Shown in pieces: positions 1-10,943 of a stretch of DNA of 22,998 nt (its first letter is position 1; each line of letters begins with the position of its first letter). The translations under genes and the position numbers were made by a program. The DNA comes from Rhizophlyctis rosea. Its lineage: Eukaryota; Chytridiomycota; Chytridiomycetes; Rhizophlyctidales; Rhizophlyctidaceae. Below the pieces are notes generated by a model. The model did no database searches. It was given only the letters and a program-made list of their open reading frames with translations, and was not told where the DNA came from. The stretch lies in the NCBI GenBank assembly GCA_027596075.1, contig JADGJC010000316.1:21882-44879 (forward strand), read 5' to 3'.

Positions 1-1590
1 CCCCTGACCACCGGCGGGTGTCATCCAGCGTGACTTTGGTGGAGGCCGCAAAAGCCATTGACACTTGCCGATTATATCGGTCTTCATCGTAAAAATGATC
101 ATCGCATCTCACATAGTACAAACTCAGGAGGATGAAGAAGGACACCTCATACTTTTTCTCAACAAGCTCACAATTGTGTCAATGCCGTCAGAGCGTTTCG
201 ACCCAATCTCCTTCCAGTCCAGGACAGATGTATGGAGATGCGGCCCAGGGAGCGTAGTGTCCAGACGGAATGAGCAAATAGGAAGTTTCTATGATTAATC
301 AAAGTTTGGTAAAAATCATCGGCACCATCTCCTTGTGCGCGCCTTGTTTCGCTAACATTTCTTTTTGTTGTAGTGGAACGCATTGCATCTCCTTCTGCAA
401 TCCAGTTCAAGTTGATACTGGTGGTCAAAGTTGTTCAAGGAAAAGAAAGCTGTCCAGTCATCGGGATCACAGACTAATCGCTGCGTTCTCTTTGCTTGTA
501 TTCGTCTGCATCACATTGTTGAACAATGATTACTAATGGACGATGTGGTTCAATGAGATCGAGTCGATCTCCTTGTGCCATTACACGCCTGTCAATCGAT
601 TGCGGCTACAAATTGCCTTGCTGATTGAGGCTTCAGATGCAACAAGATGGCAAAAAGCGTTGCTCAACAGTGTCTGTTACGTAGGAGCAGCGCCGACAAC
701 TTCTGTGCCTCCTTCGCTTCCGAGCTCACACAGTGCGCATCTCCACAACTTCGTTCCACGGTCTTGTCATCTTACTGATCGACTTCTAAGTGTAAGAAGA
801 TTTCGCACTGTCCCCCAATGCCATCCGATTCATGCGCGACACAAATAGCCGACGATTTTTGAAGTATACATAGGTTGAAGCACAACATCCTCAAGATTCT
901 CGATCCGCCCAATAAAAGCCTCCATTCTGACGTGGAACCACCGACAAGACTGGTTGTTGAATGATGAAAAAATGTCCCCATGTGCGCGGATGAAATGAGG
1001 TCTCTGACTGATGATGTTGGTGAGTTTTGACGAAGCCGGTCGGCCGTGAACGGGTACCAGGGAAGGCAGTGATTGGGTTGACTGGTTCGCTGATCATACT
1101 CCGCACGTTGCACAAAACGCTATGGACGGTTCGGTGCGTACGCGCTTAAATCGACGGTATTGGTAATGGGATAAGAGATTCAACCTGACCCATTTGTGGG
1201 TAATTCGCGAACCATGTGGGGTAAAATTGTCGGTTTGGTACCTGGACTCGGTTTAAAGAAGTGGATTCCATTGCATGGAATGCTGGTCGAGCATTAGGAG
1301 TATTGCTTTGGCTGAGCGGACACACTGTCAGTTTGTCGTTGGACGCCTTTCGAATCAACAAGCACGCACGCCAATGGCCATTGGATTGCAAGATGCGGCA
1401 AGTCCTGGCATATACGAGTTGGAACTGGCAAACAAAACGGATATACAAATCGTAAGGATACTTTTTCAAAGTACAATGCGGAACATACAAACACTGCCAG
1501 CCGACATGTGTCCACTTTCAGCCTCTATTTGATTGCCCCCACCGGTTTCGGAACCCCAACCACCACATCACTCCCATTTTCCCTGAAACT
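1..1590. other. Gene-poor left flank, no supported gene
   Basis: Open frames on both strands are all under about 115 codons, overlap one another, and show no domain, start context or splice chain that I recognise. A short inverted repeat (arms ATTCCAT/ATGGAAT around TGC) lies at 1265-1281. Plus-strand frames at 1261-1532 contain a faint resemblance to the ankyrin repeats found at 11.4-12.9 kb, too weak to call. The left edge could hold the end of a gene outside the window, but no reading frame supports this. Confidence 0.5.
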
Positions 1591-2924
1591 TTAAGTCTCC
1601 GTCGCAAAGGTAACAAACCCAACACACCTGCCCGACCTCCTCCTTCCAAAGAAAAACTTTGTACAATCCCCATCCGAATCCCGATTAGTCGAGAACTGAT
1701 CCCACCGCAAGATATCCCACCCATCCATGAACATCCGCCCCAACTGATACGCTATTTCCACATCTCTCTTCGTCGGTGGGTCAACGTGGGCAAAGTGCTG
1801 CAAAAAATCTCGAACGGCACGGGGGAAGGCGCGATTGAATTTACGTGCGAAAGCGTTGGAGACAAGTTCTTGGTTTCCACCTCGGGGGAATTTGCGCTCA
1901 TGTTTGAGGCGGGTGATGTCGATGAAGGCTGAGTGGATGGAGTGATCGTACTGATACTCGTCGTCTTTCCTTCCCGATACCAACTGACCGTCCTCAAAAC
2001 CCAACCAGTCATTCCTGTCCTCACCCTCCTCACCCTCACTATCATCCCTACCCAAATCCTCCCGCGCCGCCTGTGCGCAGAATTGAAAACACCGTTCTGG
2101 GGGCATAAGGTGCCGCTCCCTGGGTTCACCATTGTATTCTCGGTTCCCGGCGTCCCCATCTGCAAAGTATTTAAAGCGGTCCGCAACTTGATCGGGAAAG
2201 CATTCGTGGAAGATTTCGTGCATTCCAAAGGCCGCCATGACTCTTTTTGAGATGTCTACCGTTTCGTCTTCGCCGGTTCCGTCGCCAGGGAGGAGGGGCA
2301 AATCAACGATGAAAGGATAGATGTTACCGTCCGTTTCCGATGTGTAAAACATCTCGTTTGCGAGGAAGAAGTGGTGGATTTGGGTCAGATGGCTTAGATC
2401 GGCATATAGGGTGTAGGGATCCTCATCTATTTTGAATGCAGAGACATCGTTTGCGAGTTGGCATTGGTAAAGCCAGTCAAATTGAGAATGCCTATAACAG
2501 AATGTTCCCGGCTCTGTTACTGTGTCGTTCTGGTCACTACAACAAAGGGCAAAGGTAAGTCAACCGACACCATCATCTTTGGTTGCAAAACAACGAACCT
2601 CTTGCCGCCCAACTTCCAAGCTTTCCACTCTTCTACCCAGAACGTGTCTGGAGCTTCATCCGGCCAGCCATGGTCCTCAAACGGCTTTGGGAACAACTCA
2701 ATGTCATAACGACTACCAGACGGATGATCACAGTAAGTGGGATGTGAGCGGGGTCGGAAGTCAAAATGGGTGAGGACCAGGTTTCGCCATAGCGATTTGT
2801 TTTGGGGTGAAAGGAGCCGGCGCCACCGCCGCGAGACTTGTGATGATGTTCGCAGGTCTTTCCAAGCTGGATAGGCCAACCGTAGGAAGAAGCTGGAGAT
2901 AGTTTCGTCTGCGAGGGCTTCCAT
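1591..2924 (-). CDS. F-box domain protein (two exons)
   Basis: Proposed spliced model: exon 1 2924-2599, intron 2598-2537 (62 nt, GTTCGT...TTGTAG, TTGAC as possible branch site), exon 2 2536-1591, giving 423 residues. Residues 1-45 read as an F-box: an acidic Leu/Phe start, a Trp-Lys-Asp-Leu core, VSRRWRRLL and then SLWRNLVL. By family knowledge an F-box binds Skp1 in an SCF ubiquitin ligase, with the rest of the chain choosing the substrate. The remainder is rich in Trp/Phe and acidic residues (acidic stretch with EGEEGED near the middle) and matches no substrate-binding repeat I know. The start is the first ATG in a frame that stays open further upstream, so a longer N-terminus is possible. 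The donor is the least certain point: a GTCGGT donor at 2568 with the same acceptor also keeps the frame but makes an unusually short 32-nt intron. It diverges from the M1 peptidase gene. Confidence 0.72.
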
Positions 2925-3479
2925 TTGGGATTCTGTCTTGGCAGAGGCAAGCTTGATGGTGTTGGGGAGCGGGTGCCAAATAAAGGGTTGGAGTGGGTTA
3001 TGGACGACTGGGGGTATTGTGGGGTCTGTATAGGCGGATCGAAGAGAACAGTGAGAACAGTGCTGGATTTTGGGGGGTAGATGTCAGCCTGAGGGGTTCC
3101 ATGTAAATAAGCACGCACTTAGTAACAAACCTGATTAGAGAAGGTAGGTCTTTCCCAGAGGCTGCAGGTTACTAGTAGGGGAGAGCGTAGATGGTAATGG
3201 TGAAGTTGGTGAGATATCTCCAACTTGGGTCTTTCGATGGTTCAGTCAGGGCGTTGGGGTGGATGGTTTTTTATATGTTTTTCCCTCATGCCCCACCCGC
3301 CCTTCCTGGCGTGTGTTGCTGCGGAGTTTGTGCGACGCTGTGCACATCTCGGAGAGCCAAAAGCCAGGGTCAAACATTTCCGCAATCATGGACGCACCAC
3401 AGTGCAGAAGCTTGGCCTTCTGACATTGATTTTTTCGTACCTTCAAGGAATTAACTCACACCCACAGAGGACAGGAGAA
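2925..3479. promoter_or_regulatory. Divergent intergenic region between F-box and M1 peptidase genes
   Basis: This 555-nt spacer separates two start codons that point away from each other, so it should hold both promoters. I see no clear TATA box or conserved operator. The frame of the peptidase gene stays open upstream of its chosen ATG back to an ATG at 3225. That would add 85 residues with a hydrophobic stretch near 3255-3320; I treat it as leader sequence because it shows no peptidase homology. Confidence 0.4.
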
Positions 3480-6400
3480 ATGCCACACATAGAGCACGGC
3501 GGCTGTCAACACCATCACAACGACTGGACAGGGTATGACGATGGGGAAGTGGACCATGCGCACCAGCAAGATGAGCACTGGGAAAGCAGCATAAAGCGAG
3601 ACACCTTTGCATCTCCATCAGTGGTGCCCTCATATGCTCCCGATATCGTCATACAACCAACTCATTATGGTGAGTGAACAGAAGGATGATAGGACCCGCC
3701 ATGTTCTATAGGCTCTAACGTGCTGGACGGGGCTTGCGACACTGGCTCTTCCCCAGATATTCACCTTACATACGACATTCCCAACAAGACTGTCCGCGGG
3801 TCTTCAACACAAACTATCAAGAACAGATATAAATCCAATGGAGGTGTGCCTGCTTCCTACCTCTCCGAAATTGTGCTGAATGCAGTGGGGTTCCAAAGTG
3901 TTGAGGTCACTGGCAACGATGTGAAGACCTGGCAGTATGACGGGGAAAGGATCACTATTGTGTGGGAGAAGACATTTGGTCCTGAAGAAGAGAGGAAGGT
4001 CACGGTGAACTGGGTGCTTGTCAAACCTGTGAGTGCCATTATGTAAATCAAATTTCTGTATTGGACTTAAAGCTCATCCTCTTTTGTCAGATTGCAGGGA
4101 TGTACTTTGACGTTCCGGACAAGTATTATCCAGATCGTGTCCTGCACTCCATAACAGATAACGAGCCCGAGTTGTGCAGATACTGGCTTCCATGTGTGGT
4201 ACGCATGACGCAGCCGAACTTGAGTCCATTGGAATGCCTGCTCATTCTAACTCAACAACAACAGGACTTTCCAACAATCCGTACAACCATAGAATTCACC
4301 ATCACAGCCCCCTCATCCATGACCGCCCTCGCCAACGGCAAACCAGTCAGCGAAACAGAAAACAGCGACGGTACCAAAATCACAAAATGGAAGTTGGACC
4401 AACTTTGTCCATCATACTTGATATGTGTCTGTGTGGGCGAGGTGAGGCATGTGTTACCTTACCATCGAGTTTCCCACATTCTGACCCATTTGTTAGTTCA
4501 TATCCGTTGATGACGGTGAAGTCAACGGCCTCCAAATCAAATACTTTGCTCCCAAAAACATCGAACCTGCCCATCTCAAGCGTGCATTTGGCCGAACACC
4601 TGATATGTTGAAATGGCTTCCGGAAAAGGTCGGAGTGCCTTTTCCTTATCCAAAGTACTACCAGGTATGAATATCATCCACTGAACTCAGTATTTGGTCG
4701 GTAGTCCATATCAATCACCAACCCAAATCTCTTCCAGCTCTCTTCTAAGCTCATGTCGGGCGCCATGGAAAATATTTCGCTGGTGACGTGGGGAGAGCAG
4801 TACCTCATGGATGAGACTTTTGGTGCTGAGAGGGGACTATACACGGAGATGACAAACATACATGAGATGGCGCATTCGTACTTTGGGGATTTGTTGGTCA
4901 TAAGGTATTAAATGTTTGAGTTTTAGGAAGTTTAATCAAAGGTGTGGTCATTGACACATCTTGGACAGGCATTTCGAACACGTCTGGTTAAAGGAGAGTT
5001 GGGCTTCCTATACTGGTATGCTGATTCATGCATCTTGTTGACGTTCTTATCCCGTTTATTGCATTCCTGAAGATTAACGCCCACCCCGTAGAGGCACTAT
5101 GGCTCGAAGCCCAGCACCCCCTCGAAGAGTTTGAATTTGAAATGCTTCTGAATGCTGACAACTACATGTCTGAATGTGGACGGTACATGCGTCCGATGGT
5201 GACAAGGAAGTTTGATACCAGTTGGAGCATGTTTGATCAGCATACGTATCCTGGTAAGATGAAAGCTTGAGAGTTGCTAAAGGATGGTTCCCTGAACCCA
5301 TGTTGATGCGCGGGTCTTGGTCTGATTCTTTTGTGCTTGACTGCAGGTGGCGCGTACAGAATCCATATGTTGAGACGGTTGCTGGGGGATGAGGCGTTTT
5401 GGACTGGGGTGCGGAGTAAGTCGAAAATGCTTTTTATGCTGTCAGAGGGGCAAAGATTGGACTTTCCATCCCGACGATTCGTATTGACCTTCGGCGAATT
5501 TGTCTTTTTTTTGTCATTGTTGTTGCTCATTTCGCTTCCTATTCTCTTTAGATTATGTACAGACGTATCAGTACCAAGTAGTGGAAACGGATCTGTTCAG
5601 ACGTTGTTTGGAGAGTGCTAGTGGGTTGAATCTGGTTAGGTTCTTTGATCAATGGTACGTAGATAAATTGTTATATGGCTTTTCGATGTGGAGCACCTAA
5701 AATGGGTGGAAACAACAATGCGTCCCGTCAAGGTGCTTTACAAACACACCTAAACCTCATCTCTCCTCCTGAAACCCAAGGTTCTACTCAAAAGGCTACC
5801 CAAAACTAAAAGCCCAATACACCCACAACCCACACACCCGCACCATCCAAATAACTCTCGAACAAACTCAACTAACCTCCTCAGACTCGCCCATCCCCGT
5901 CTTCTCCTTCTCCCTAGACTTCTCCGTCATCGACGCTGACGGCAAAGTGTACACCGGCGAAGCAGTGTTCGACCACCACACCAAAACAAGTGTAGTCATA
6001 CCTGTTGGTGAGAAGAAGATCACGGCTATTAGAGTCGATCCTGGGATGAAGGTGCTGTTTTCTATGGAGATGAGTGGAGTTGGTGAGGATATTTTGGTTG
6101 GGACGGCGAGTGGAGGTGGAGGTGCGGGTGTTGAGGAGAGGGTTTGGGCGTATAGGGAGTTGGTTAGGAATGGGAGTTGGAGCGCTTTGCAAAAGGTCTG
6201 TAATAGGTTGCGTCCAGTGTTTTTCATTTCTTGCAAATTTTTCACTTCCGACACGCTGCGCTTTATCTTCTCTAGATCAAAGAATCAATCCTGAAAGAAC
6301 CCTTCCACGGCGTGCGGAGTAAAGTTGCTGCGGCGTTGGGGAGAAGTAAGACTCCCGGTACGATAGAGGTGCTTCTTGCGATGGTGAGGACGGAGAAGGA

Positions 6401-7357
6401 TCCGAGGGCCTTGGCGGCATGTGTAGAGGCGTTGAATGTGAGAGATGAGGAAGTCAGGAAATGTTTGTTGGAAGTTTTGGAGAGGGAGGGGACGTTGCCG
6501 TATCGGTAAGTTGTGCGGTTGGAACTAATAAGAAGCGTAGGGGAAAATCATCTTGATATATATCCAGGAGCATGCTTTTAACATCATCGGTTTGTAAATA
6601 AACCAGAGCCCACGCAGCAGCACTTGAAAACCTCGGTCTCCAACGCAACCCCAACGACGTATCCTACCTCCTTGCAGCAGCAAAAGACTCCACGCGTATC
6701 GGCCTCCACGCCATCGTCCGCTCTGGCGCCCTCCGCGCTCTAGGCCGCACCCGCTCCAACGAAGCATTCCACTACCTCCTCCGCGCTGTCGAACCAGGCC
6801 ACGAACCTGAACGTGGCCGTCCCGCCGCCGTCGCTGCTCTCGCTCTTTGTGCCGCATGGCAATCACCTCAAGACACCAAACAAAGCATCGAAGTCCTTGT
6901 GGAGATGGTGAGACGGGAGGAGGATTTGGGATTGAAGGCGGCTTGTGTTGCTGCACTGGTGGAGTTGGAGGCCAAGAGTGCCGTATCAGCTGTGTTGGCG
7001 ACCAGACCATATTGGGATGAGAGGCGGTGGAGTCGGGTTGAGAAGTTGGTTAGGAGGTTGAGGGAGGGTGGTGGAAGTGGGGTTGGATGGGGGGCGGACA
7101 AGGTGAAGGAGGTTTGGAGGTTGGTGGAGGAGTTGGAAGGGAAGGTTAGGAAGTTGGAGGAGAAGGATAGGGAGAGGGAGGGGAGGGAGAAGGCTGGGTT
7201 TGGAAAGGAGAAGGAGGGTGTGAAAGAGGGAGGAGGAAGGGAGAGTGCGGAGGCTGGAGGGGAGGGAGCTAAGAAAGCGGAGGGCGGTGGTGCGGAGGGG
7301 GAGGGGGTGAAAGAGGGGTTGACGCTTGTCAAGCAGGAGAGCAAGAAAGATGTTTGA
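3480..7357 (+). CDS. M1-family zinc aminopeptidase with C-terminal HEAT repeats (13 exons)
   Basis: Exons 3480-3669, 3712-4028, 4091-4198, 4265-4441, 4497-4664, 4738-4904, 4969-5015, 5092-5253, 5347-5415, 5552-5654, 5781-6195, 6276-6505 and 6607-7357 join in frame into 967 residues; every intron is GT-AG. Order: a His/Asp-rich N-terminus (1-45); an M1 beta-domain with the WLPCVDFPT signature; the substrate motif GAMEN (328-332); the zinc site HEMAH (362-366) followed after 18 residues by E385; a probable catalytic Tyr444 in HTYPGGAY; FFDQW closing the catalytic domain; a beta-sandwich; HEAT repeats from about 645 to 880; then a Lys/Glu/Gly-rich tail with a short coiled coil. M1 enzymes remove N-terminal residues from peptides. 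TAF2 shares this fold but lacks the zinc site, so I favour a real peptidase over TAF2. The architecture resembles bacterial M1-HEAT enzymes. No clear signal peptide at the chosen start, so probably cytosolic; an ATG at 3225 is an alternative start. Confidence 0.9.
4199..4264 (+). other. Stop-free intron of length divisible by three in the M1 gene
   Basis: This 66-nt intron (GTACGC...AACAACAG) interrupts the conserved WLPCV/DFPT block of the M1 domain at phase 0. It contains no in-frame stop, so a retained copy would insert 22 residues without breaking the reading frame. Splicing it out restores the family-typical motif, which is why it is called an intron. Confidence 0.75.
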
Positions 7358-7827
7358 GAGGAGGTTGTAGCAGCGCAACCCCATTCCCCAGCATCAGCCA
7401 CCATGATTGCAGAAAACCAATGAGTGATAAATCATTTGCCCTTCTACTTTGTGGCTCCGATTTCGGGCCATTTGGATATCAAGGGTTCAATCCGTATCAC
7501 GTTGCTCATGTGCTTGGACTGACGCCGCAGAAAAGATGGATTGTTGCGTGTTCTGCCGTTATTTTGGTCTACATCTTATGTGGTGTACCAGAACTCCATG
7601 CCCCCATGTCAATCGCCCATAACAATTACACTTTATCACATCATTGATATTGCTCACCCATTGCGGCTTGGAGTGCGGATAAACTTTGATTGTGTGCACT
7701 GACTGGACCATGTACACTTACAGAGGGAAAGGAGTAACACACACAAGATCTGTGGGCCACATCCCGGCCCAATCTGCTAGCTACTGCGCACCGCATCCAC
7801 CTTGATGTTCAACCGATTGTTTGCACA
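7358..7827. other. Intergenic region between convergent M1 gene and CRN-like relic
   Basis: Two oppositely directed units end into this 470-nt stretch. It should carry their 3' ends. I see no clear gene, repeat or polyadenylation element in it. Confidence 0.4.
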
Positions 7828-9230
7828 CTACTGTGGGGTAAAGTCTATAAATTGGAAATCGGGTGCGCATTGAACATGCCCAAAACTTGGCTGCAAGGGA
7901 AGGCACAAGTTGTCAGTCGGGTCCAACAATTGTGAGCACTCTGCGAGGCATCTCCGCTCATTGAGCGGAGTAACAGTGGGCAAAATCCAATCGGCAACGA
8001 TATAACCTTGGTACATCTGTCGATCCTGTGGGAGAATCTGGTCCCGCCCTCCAGGCACCCTAAACAAAGATAGGGCAACAGGTCTCATAACGATCCGACA
8101 GCCTTGTTAGTAACTTCGTCCTGCAATCGCATCTCCTCCTCCGTCCATGGTGGCATATAAAACCTAACTTTGCCAGACCTCTACAACAAGTCCTTGCATA
8201 TCCGCCCGTCCTCAGCAGGTGTCACTAATATGGTCCGAAATTTTATGCCTTGAGTGGTTGAGGTGGTGCCCTCCACCACATACCAGGTGGTGGGACTTTT
8301 GAGGATATTGAAGAAGGAACCGCTGTTGCCAAAGGATGGGGACACCGTCATTGATCAGAAGCCTCTGATGAGATGAATGATCCGGTAGCTTTGATTCGTA
8401 GACAATGGGATGATTCGGGTAGTCGTTCATGATGCCCCAGCACAGGTAGCAGGTGAAGTAGGTGTCGTTGAATCCGGGAGGGTTGGTGACAATTGCTGTG
8501 CAGATTGTTGCAAGGAGAACGTGACGCATCACTTCCTGGGCGAGAGTGGCATAGCATGGTCTGATGAGCAGTTCTGAACCCTTTGCCATGTCTCCCATGA
8601 TATGGGAATTGTTCTGCAGTTTTAGGATTGAATCGACTATGACAGCTTTGGGCAGTTCCCATCCAGAAGCGTGCAATATGATCATCCACTGATGATGTTG
8701 ATTGTTGAATCAAAAAATGATATCAAAATAAACTCTTCCTCTTTTCCACATACCATTGCTGACATGATTAAGCCCAACTGGCTTTACATCGATTTGTTTC
8801 TTAACACCTCCATTTGCGCCAAGATGTGCACCACTGGATGTCAGGTGGGACTTGCAGCCTATCAACATGATACAAAGTGGAGCAATATGAGAACATACAC
8901 ATGCGTATGAATAAGATTGGAATCCTTACCATCGAAACTTTGAACGCCTCCTCCGCAGTGTGTTGACCCGGTCCACTAAACACGTCACGGCCCAGAATAA
9001 TCTGCATGACCTCTGACAAAGGACGGGTGTTACATAGTACGTCGCTTATCAGGAAATATAACTCTGTTCACACTTTGGAACCTTAAGTTTTTGGGCAGGA
9101 AGGGCACTCTTGTGCCTCCAACCGAGTGCGCTAAGATGCAGAAGTCCCCGAGACGTTGAGATGCCGATGTGGATATCACATCGGGTTTTGCGTTGCCGGG
9201 ATACTGCACCCAGATATTTGCATACGACAT
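7828..9230 (-). pseudogene. Crinkler (CRN)/RHS-like P-loop NTPase relic
   Basis: Read on the minus strand, three frames in succession carry the ordered landmarks of the CRN/RHS-type NTPase region: IRPCYATLA near 8550; a P-loop position at 8461-8487 reading TNPPGFNDT; PIVYES near 8400; TWYVVE (8271-8288); a TILV strand near 8230; FYMPPWTEEEM near 8145; and a FRVPGG block near 8050 followed by a region like the family's C-terminal segment. The frame changes near 8390 and again near 8350, a TAG lies at 8181-8183 and a TGA at 8085-8087. The Walker A motif has lost both the conserved Gly and the Lys, so ATP binding is not expected. The 5' part (9230 to about 8920) has two open stretches joinable by a GT-AG intron ending near 9011, but I cannot assign it. 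CRN proteins are secreted or host-nuclear effectors in oomycetes and also occur in chytrids and Rhizophagus. The breaks argue for a dead copy, although some could be unrecognised introns. Confidence 0.68.
7952..7970. repeat. 19-bp perfect inverted repeat (9-bp arms, one-base centre)
   Basis: Arms CTCCGCTCA (7952-7960) and TGAGCGGAG (7962-7970) are exact reverse complements around a single T. It lies inside the CRN-like relic, in what would be its C-terminal coding part, so it may be coincidental. Confidence 0.6.
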
Positions 9231-9740
9231 GGCTGTTGGTGAGTCAATGCAAGTGTAAATTGGAAGGCAGGCTTAGGTGAATTTTGTCGCACTTGTCGGG
9301 CAGCACTCTTTCAAAAGCTACCGACAGCACAATGTTGAGCGGTGACTCATGGTAGAGGGTATGCGGGCGCCTAGATACCACCTCTTATTCGATGGCAAAA
9401 TCGAACTGGGTGATTCTGCGCGGGTGAAGTAACAGATCAAGTTCCAACGAGGAAGTGAGTAAACAAATGTGCGGTTTGCAAACACGGCAAAATGGCAGAG
9501 GGAGCAACGAAGTAGCCGAAGTTTGGGGAGTTTGGGGGCACACGCGGTCGCACATGCTGCGGAAATTACGGCTATCCGGATGCATCTCCACACGGAGTTG
9601 GCCTGTGAGCTTCCTTCCTCCCTTTTCTACTTTTCCACGATTGCGCCTGGCTCGATACCCACATATATCATCAGAGCGCTTTGTGCAAGGACGTCCTTTC
9701 AATCATCTTTTGTCCATCATCTCAAAAAGCGAGATACATC
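9231..9740. promoter_or_regulatory. Divergent spacer between CRN-like relic and zinc-ribbon gene
   Basis: This 510-nt stretch lies upstream of both the relic (minus) and the zinc-ribbon gene (plus). A pyrimidine-rich stretch at about 9610-9645 lies roughly 100 nt before the plus-strand ATG. No TATA box or known operator is evident. Open frames here run into the Pro-rich coding region out of frame and are not genes. Confidence 0.35.
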
Positions 9741-10943
9741 ATGCCTTGGTCTTGCATATCCTGCGACTTCCCCGTGCCCGTTGACACGTACAAATTCTGT
9801 CCCAATTGCGCCACGCCTCATCCAGCTCGTCTGGATAACCCTGCTGCTTTCCAGACCGGCCGGGAGGTTCCCACCTCTCCTAGAACTCAAGAATCATCGA
9901 CACCCACGTCAGCCCCTCCAGCAACATCGCCGGCACCAGGAGCATCGCCAATCCCTCCGTCTTTGCCCCCGCGCCAGTCCACCGTCACTCATCTGCCCAG
10001 TCCCATTCAAAGCCCGACTTCGACAGCCCAACCCCCATCCGCAACGTCTGCATCAGACCTCTCCACTCAGATGGGTGGTCTTTCGATGCACCCACCTCCA
10101 CAAGTCCCTCCAGCGGGCCAGACCTTCTTTGATGCGCACAATCAACCAACCGCCCTTTTTGAAACGTTCTTCAACGCATACTTTGCTGGTCTGGACCGTT
10201 CTATTGCTCCAGCAAACACTGGCTACTGGGAGCCATCCAAGATCCTCGCATCGCATGAGAATGGTTCAACTGTCGAAACCTTGGAATGGTTGTACGAGAG
10301 AATTCCTGTAGAATACATCAACGCCGTGGTAAATGCACATTGTCAACTTGACAGCTGTATTCAGGAGTATGCTGATGTTGGGCAATTCTTATTGACAGGT
10401 TCAAGGACCCGCCCCACCACAAGTATTCAAACCCCCATCAGCTGCAACAATGGCTTTCATACCCAGCGCAATGCGCCAAATGTTGGATGTCCAGCTTGGA
10501 GAGTTGCGGAAGCAGCCCATCCTCACACGTACAGGGGCAAGAAGTTTGATGATCTTCTACTTTTTGGCTGCGCCAGCAGATTGCTACAGTGAACTCGTCG
10601 CGACGCTTCATCGGTACCATATCTTGTTGCCCTTTCAGTTGGAACGAAGTATGGTGCCCCTTGCCCCGGTGCCGGCTTGGAGGGAGAGGTTGACGAGGAT
10701 TCAGCAGGATATTGCGGTACGTTACTGCATTCCCTTTCGGCGAAGGATATTCCTCCTTCTGTTTATTCTGACCCTGTGATGTTCCTTCCCCACTCTGTGC
10801 CGCATATCCAGAACGAAATGCTCCAGGAAACCCAAGCCAAGGTGATGATGGAAAAGCGGGGGCGGGAAGCTAGTCTGAGACTTTTGGACCCACCCGGCAC
10901 GAGATACGTGTACAACTACAACAGCAATCTTGATTTAATTTGA
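9741..10943 (+). CDS. Zinc-ribbon protein with Pro/Ser/Thr-rich linker, unknown function
   Basis: Exons 9741-10328, 10399-10716 and 10812-10943 join at phase 0 into 345 residues; introns are 70 nt (GTAAAT...TTGACAG) and 95 nt (GTACGT...TATCCAG with CTGACC as a likely branch site). Residues 5-23 hold C-x2-C-x11-C-x2-C (CISC...CPNC), a treble-clef or ribbon zinc-binding pattern right at the N-terminus. Residues 30-130 are Pro/Ser/Thr-rich and probably disordered. Residues about 135-305 look folded, with Phe/Tyr/Leu-rich helices (TALFETFFNAYFAGL, SLMIFYFLAAPADCY). The C-terminal part (305-345) is charged and helical. I do not recognise the family. The arrangement recalls fungal proteins with a zinc ribbon and a DUF7514-like core, but that is only an impression. 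Intact frame and clean splice sites argue for a live gene between two dead ones. Confidence 0.75.

Noticed and set aside
1261..1532. Possible second ankyrin relic (ALGVLLWLSGHTVSL, ANGHW in another frame)
   Set aside because: Only isolated fragments resemble the family; there is no repeat spacing, and chance is a sufficient explanation.
1752..2228. Minus-strand 158-codon frame inside the F-box gene
   Set aside because: It is an out-of-frame shadow; the main frame continues the spliced F-box protein.
3720..7357. TAF2 (TFIID subunit) as identity of the M1-like protein
   Set aside because: TAF2 lacks the zinc ligands, while here GAMEN, HExxH-x18-E and the catalytic Tyr are all present; homology of fold remains likely.
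6868..7404. Minus-strand Ser/Pro/Leu-rich frames opposite the end of the M1 gene
   Set aside because: They are antisense shadows of the Glu/Lys/Gly-rich tail, whose frame is fixed by the splice chain and the HEAT domain.
9469..10311. 280-codon plus-strand frame rich in Arg, Pro and His
   Set aside because: It overlaps the Pro/Ser/Thr-rich linker of the zinc-ribbon gene in another frame; the zinc-ribbon frame has cysteine motifs and good introns.
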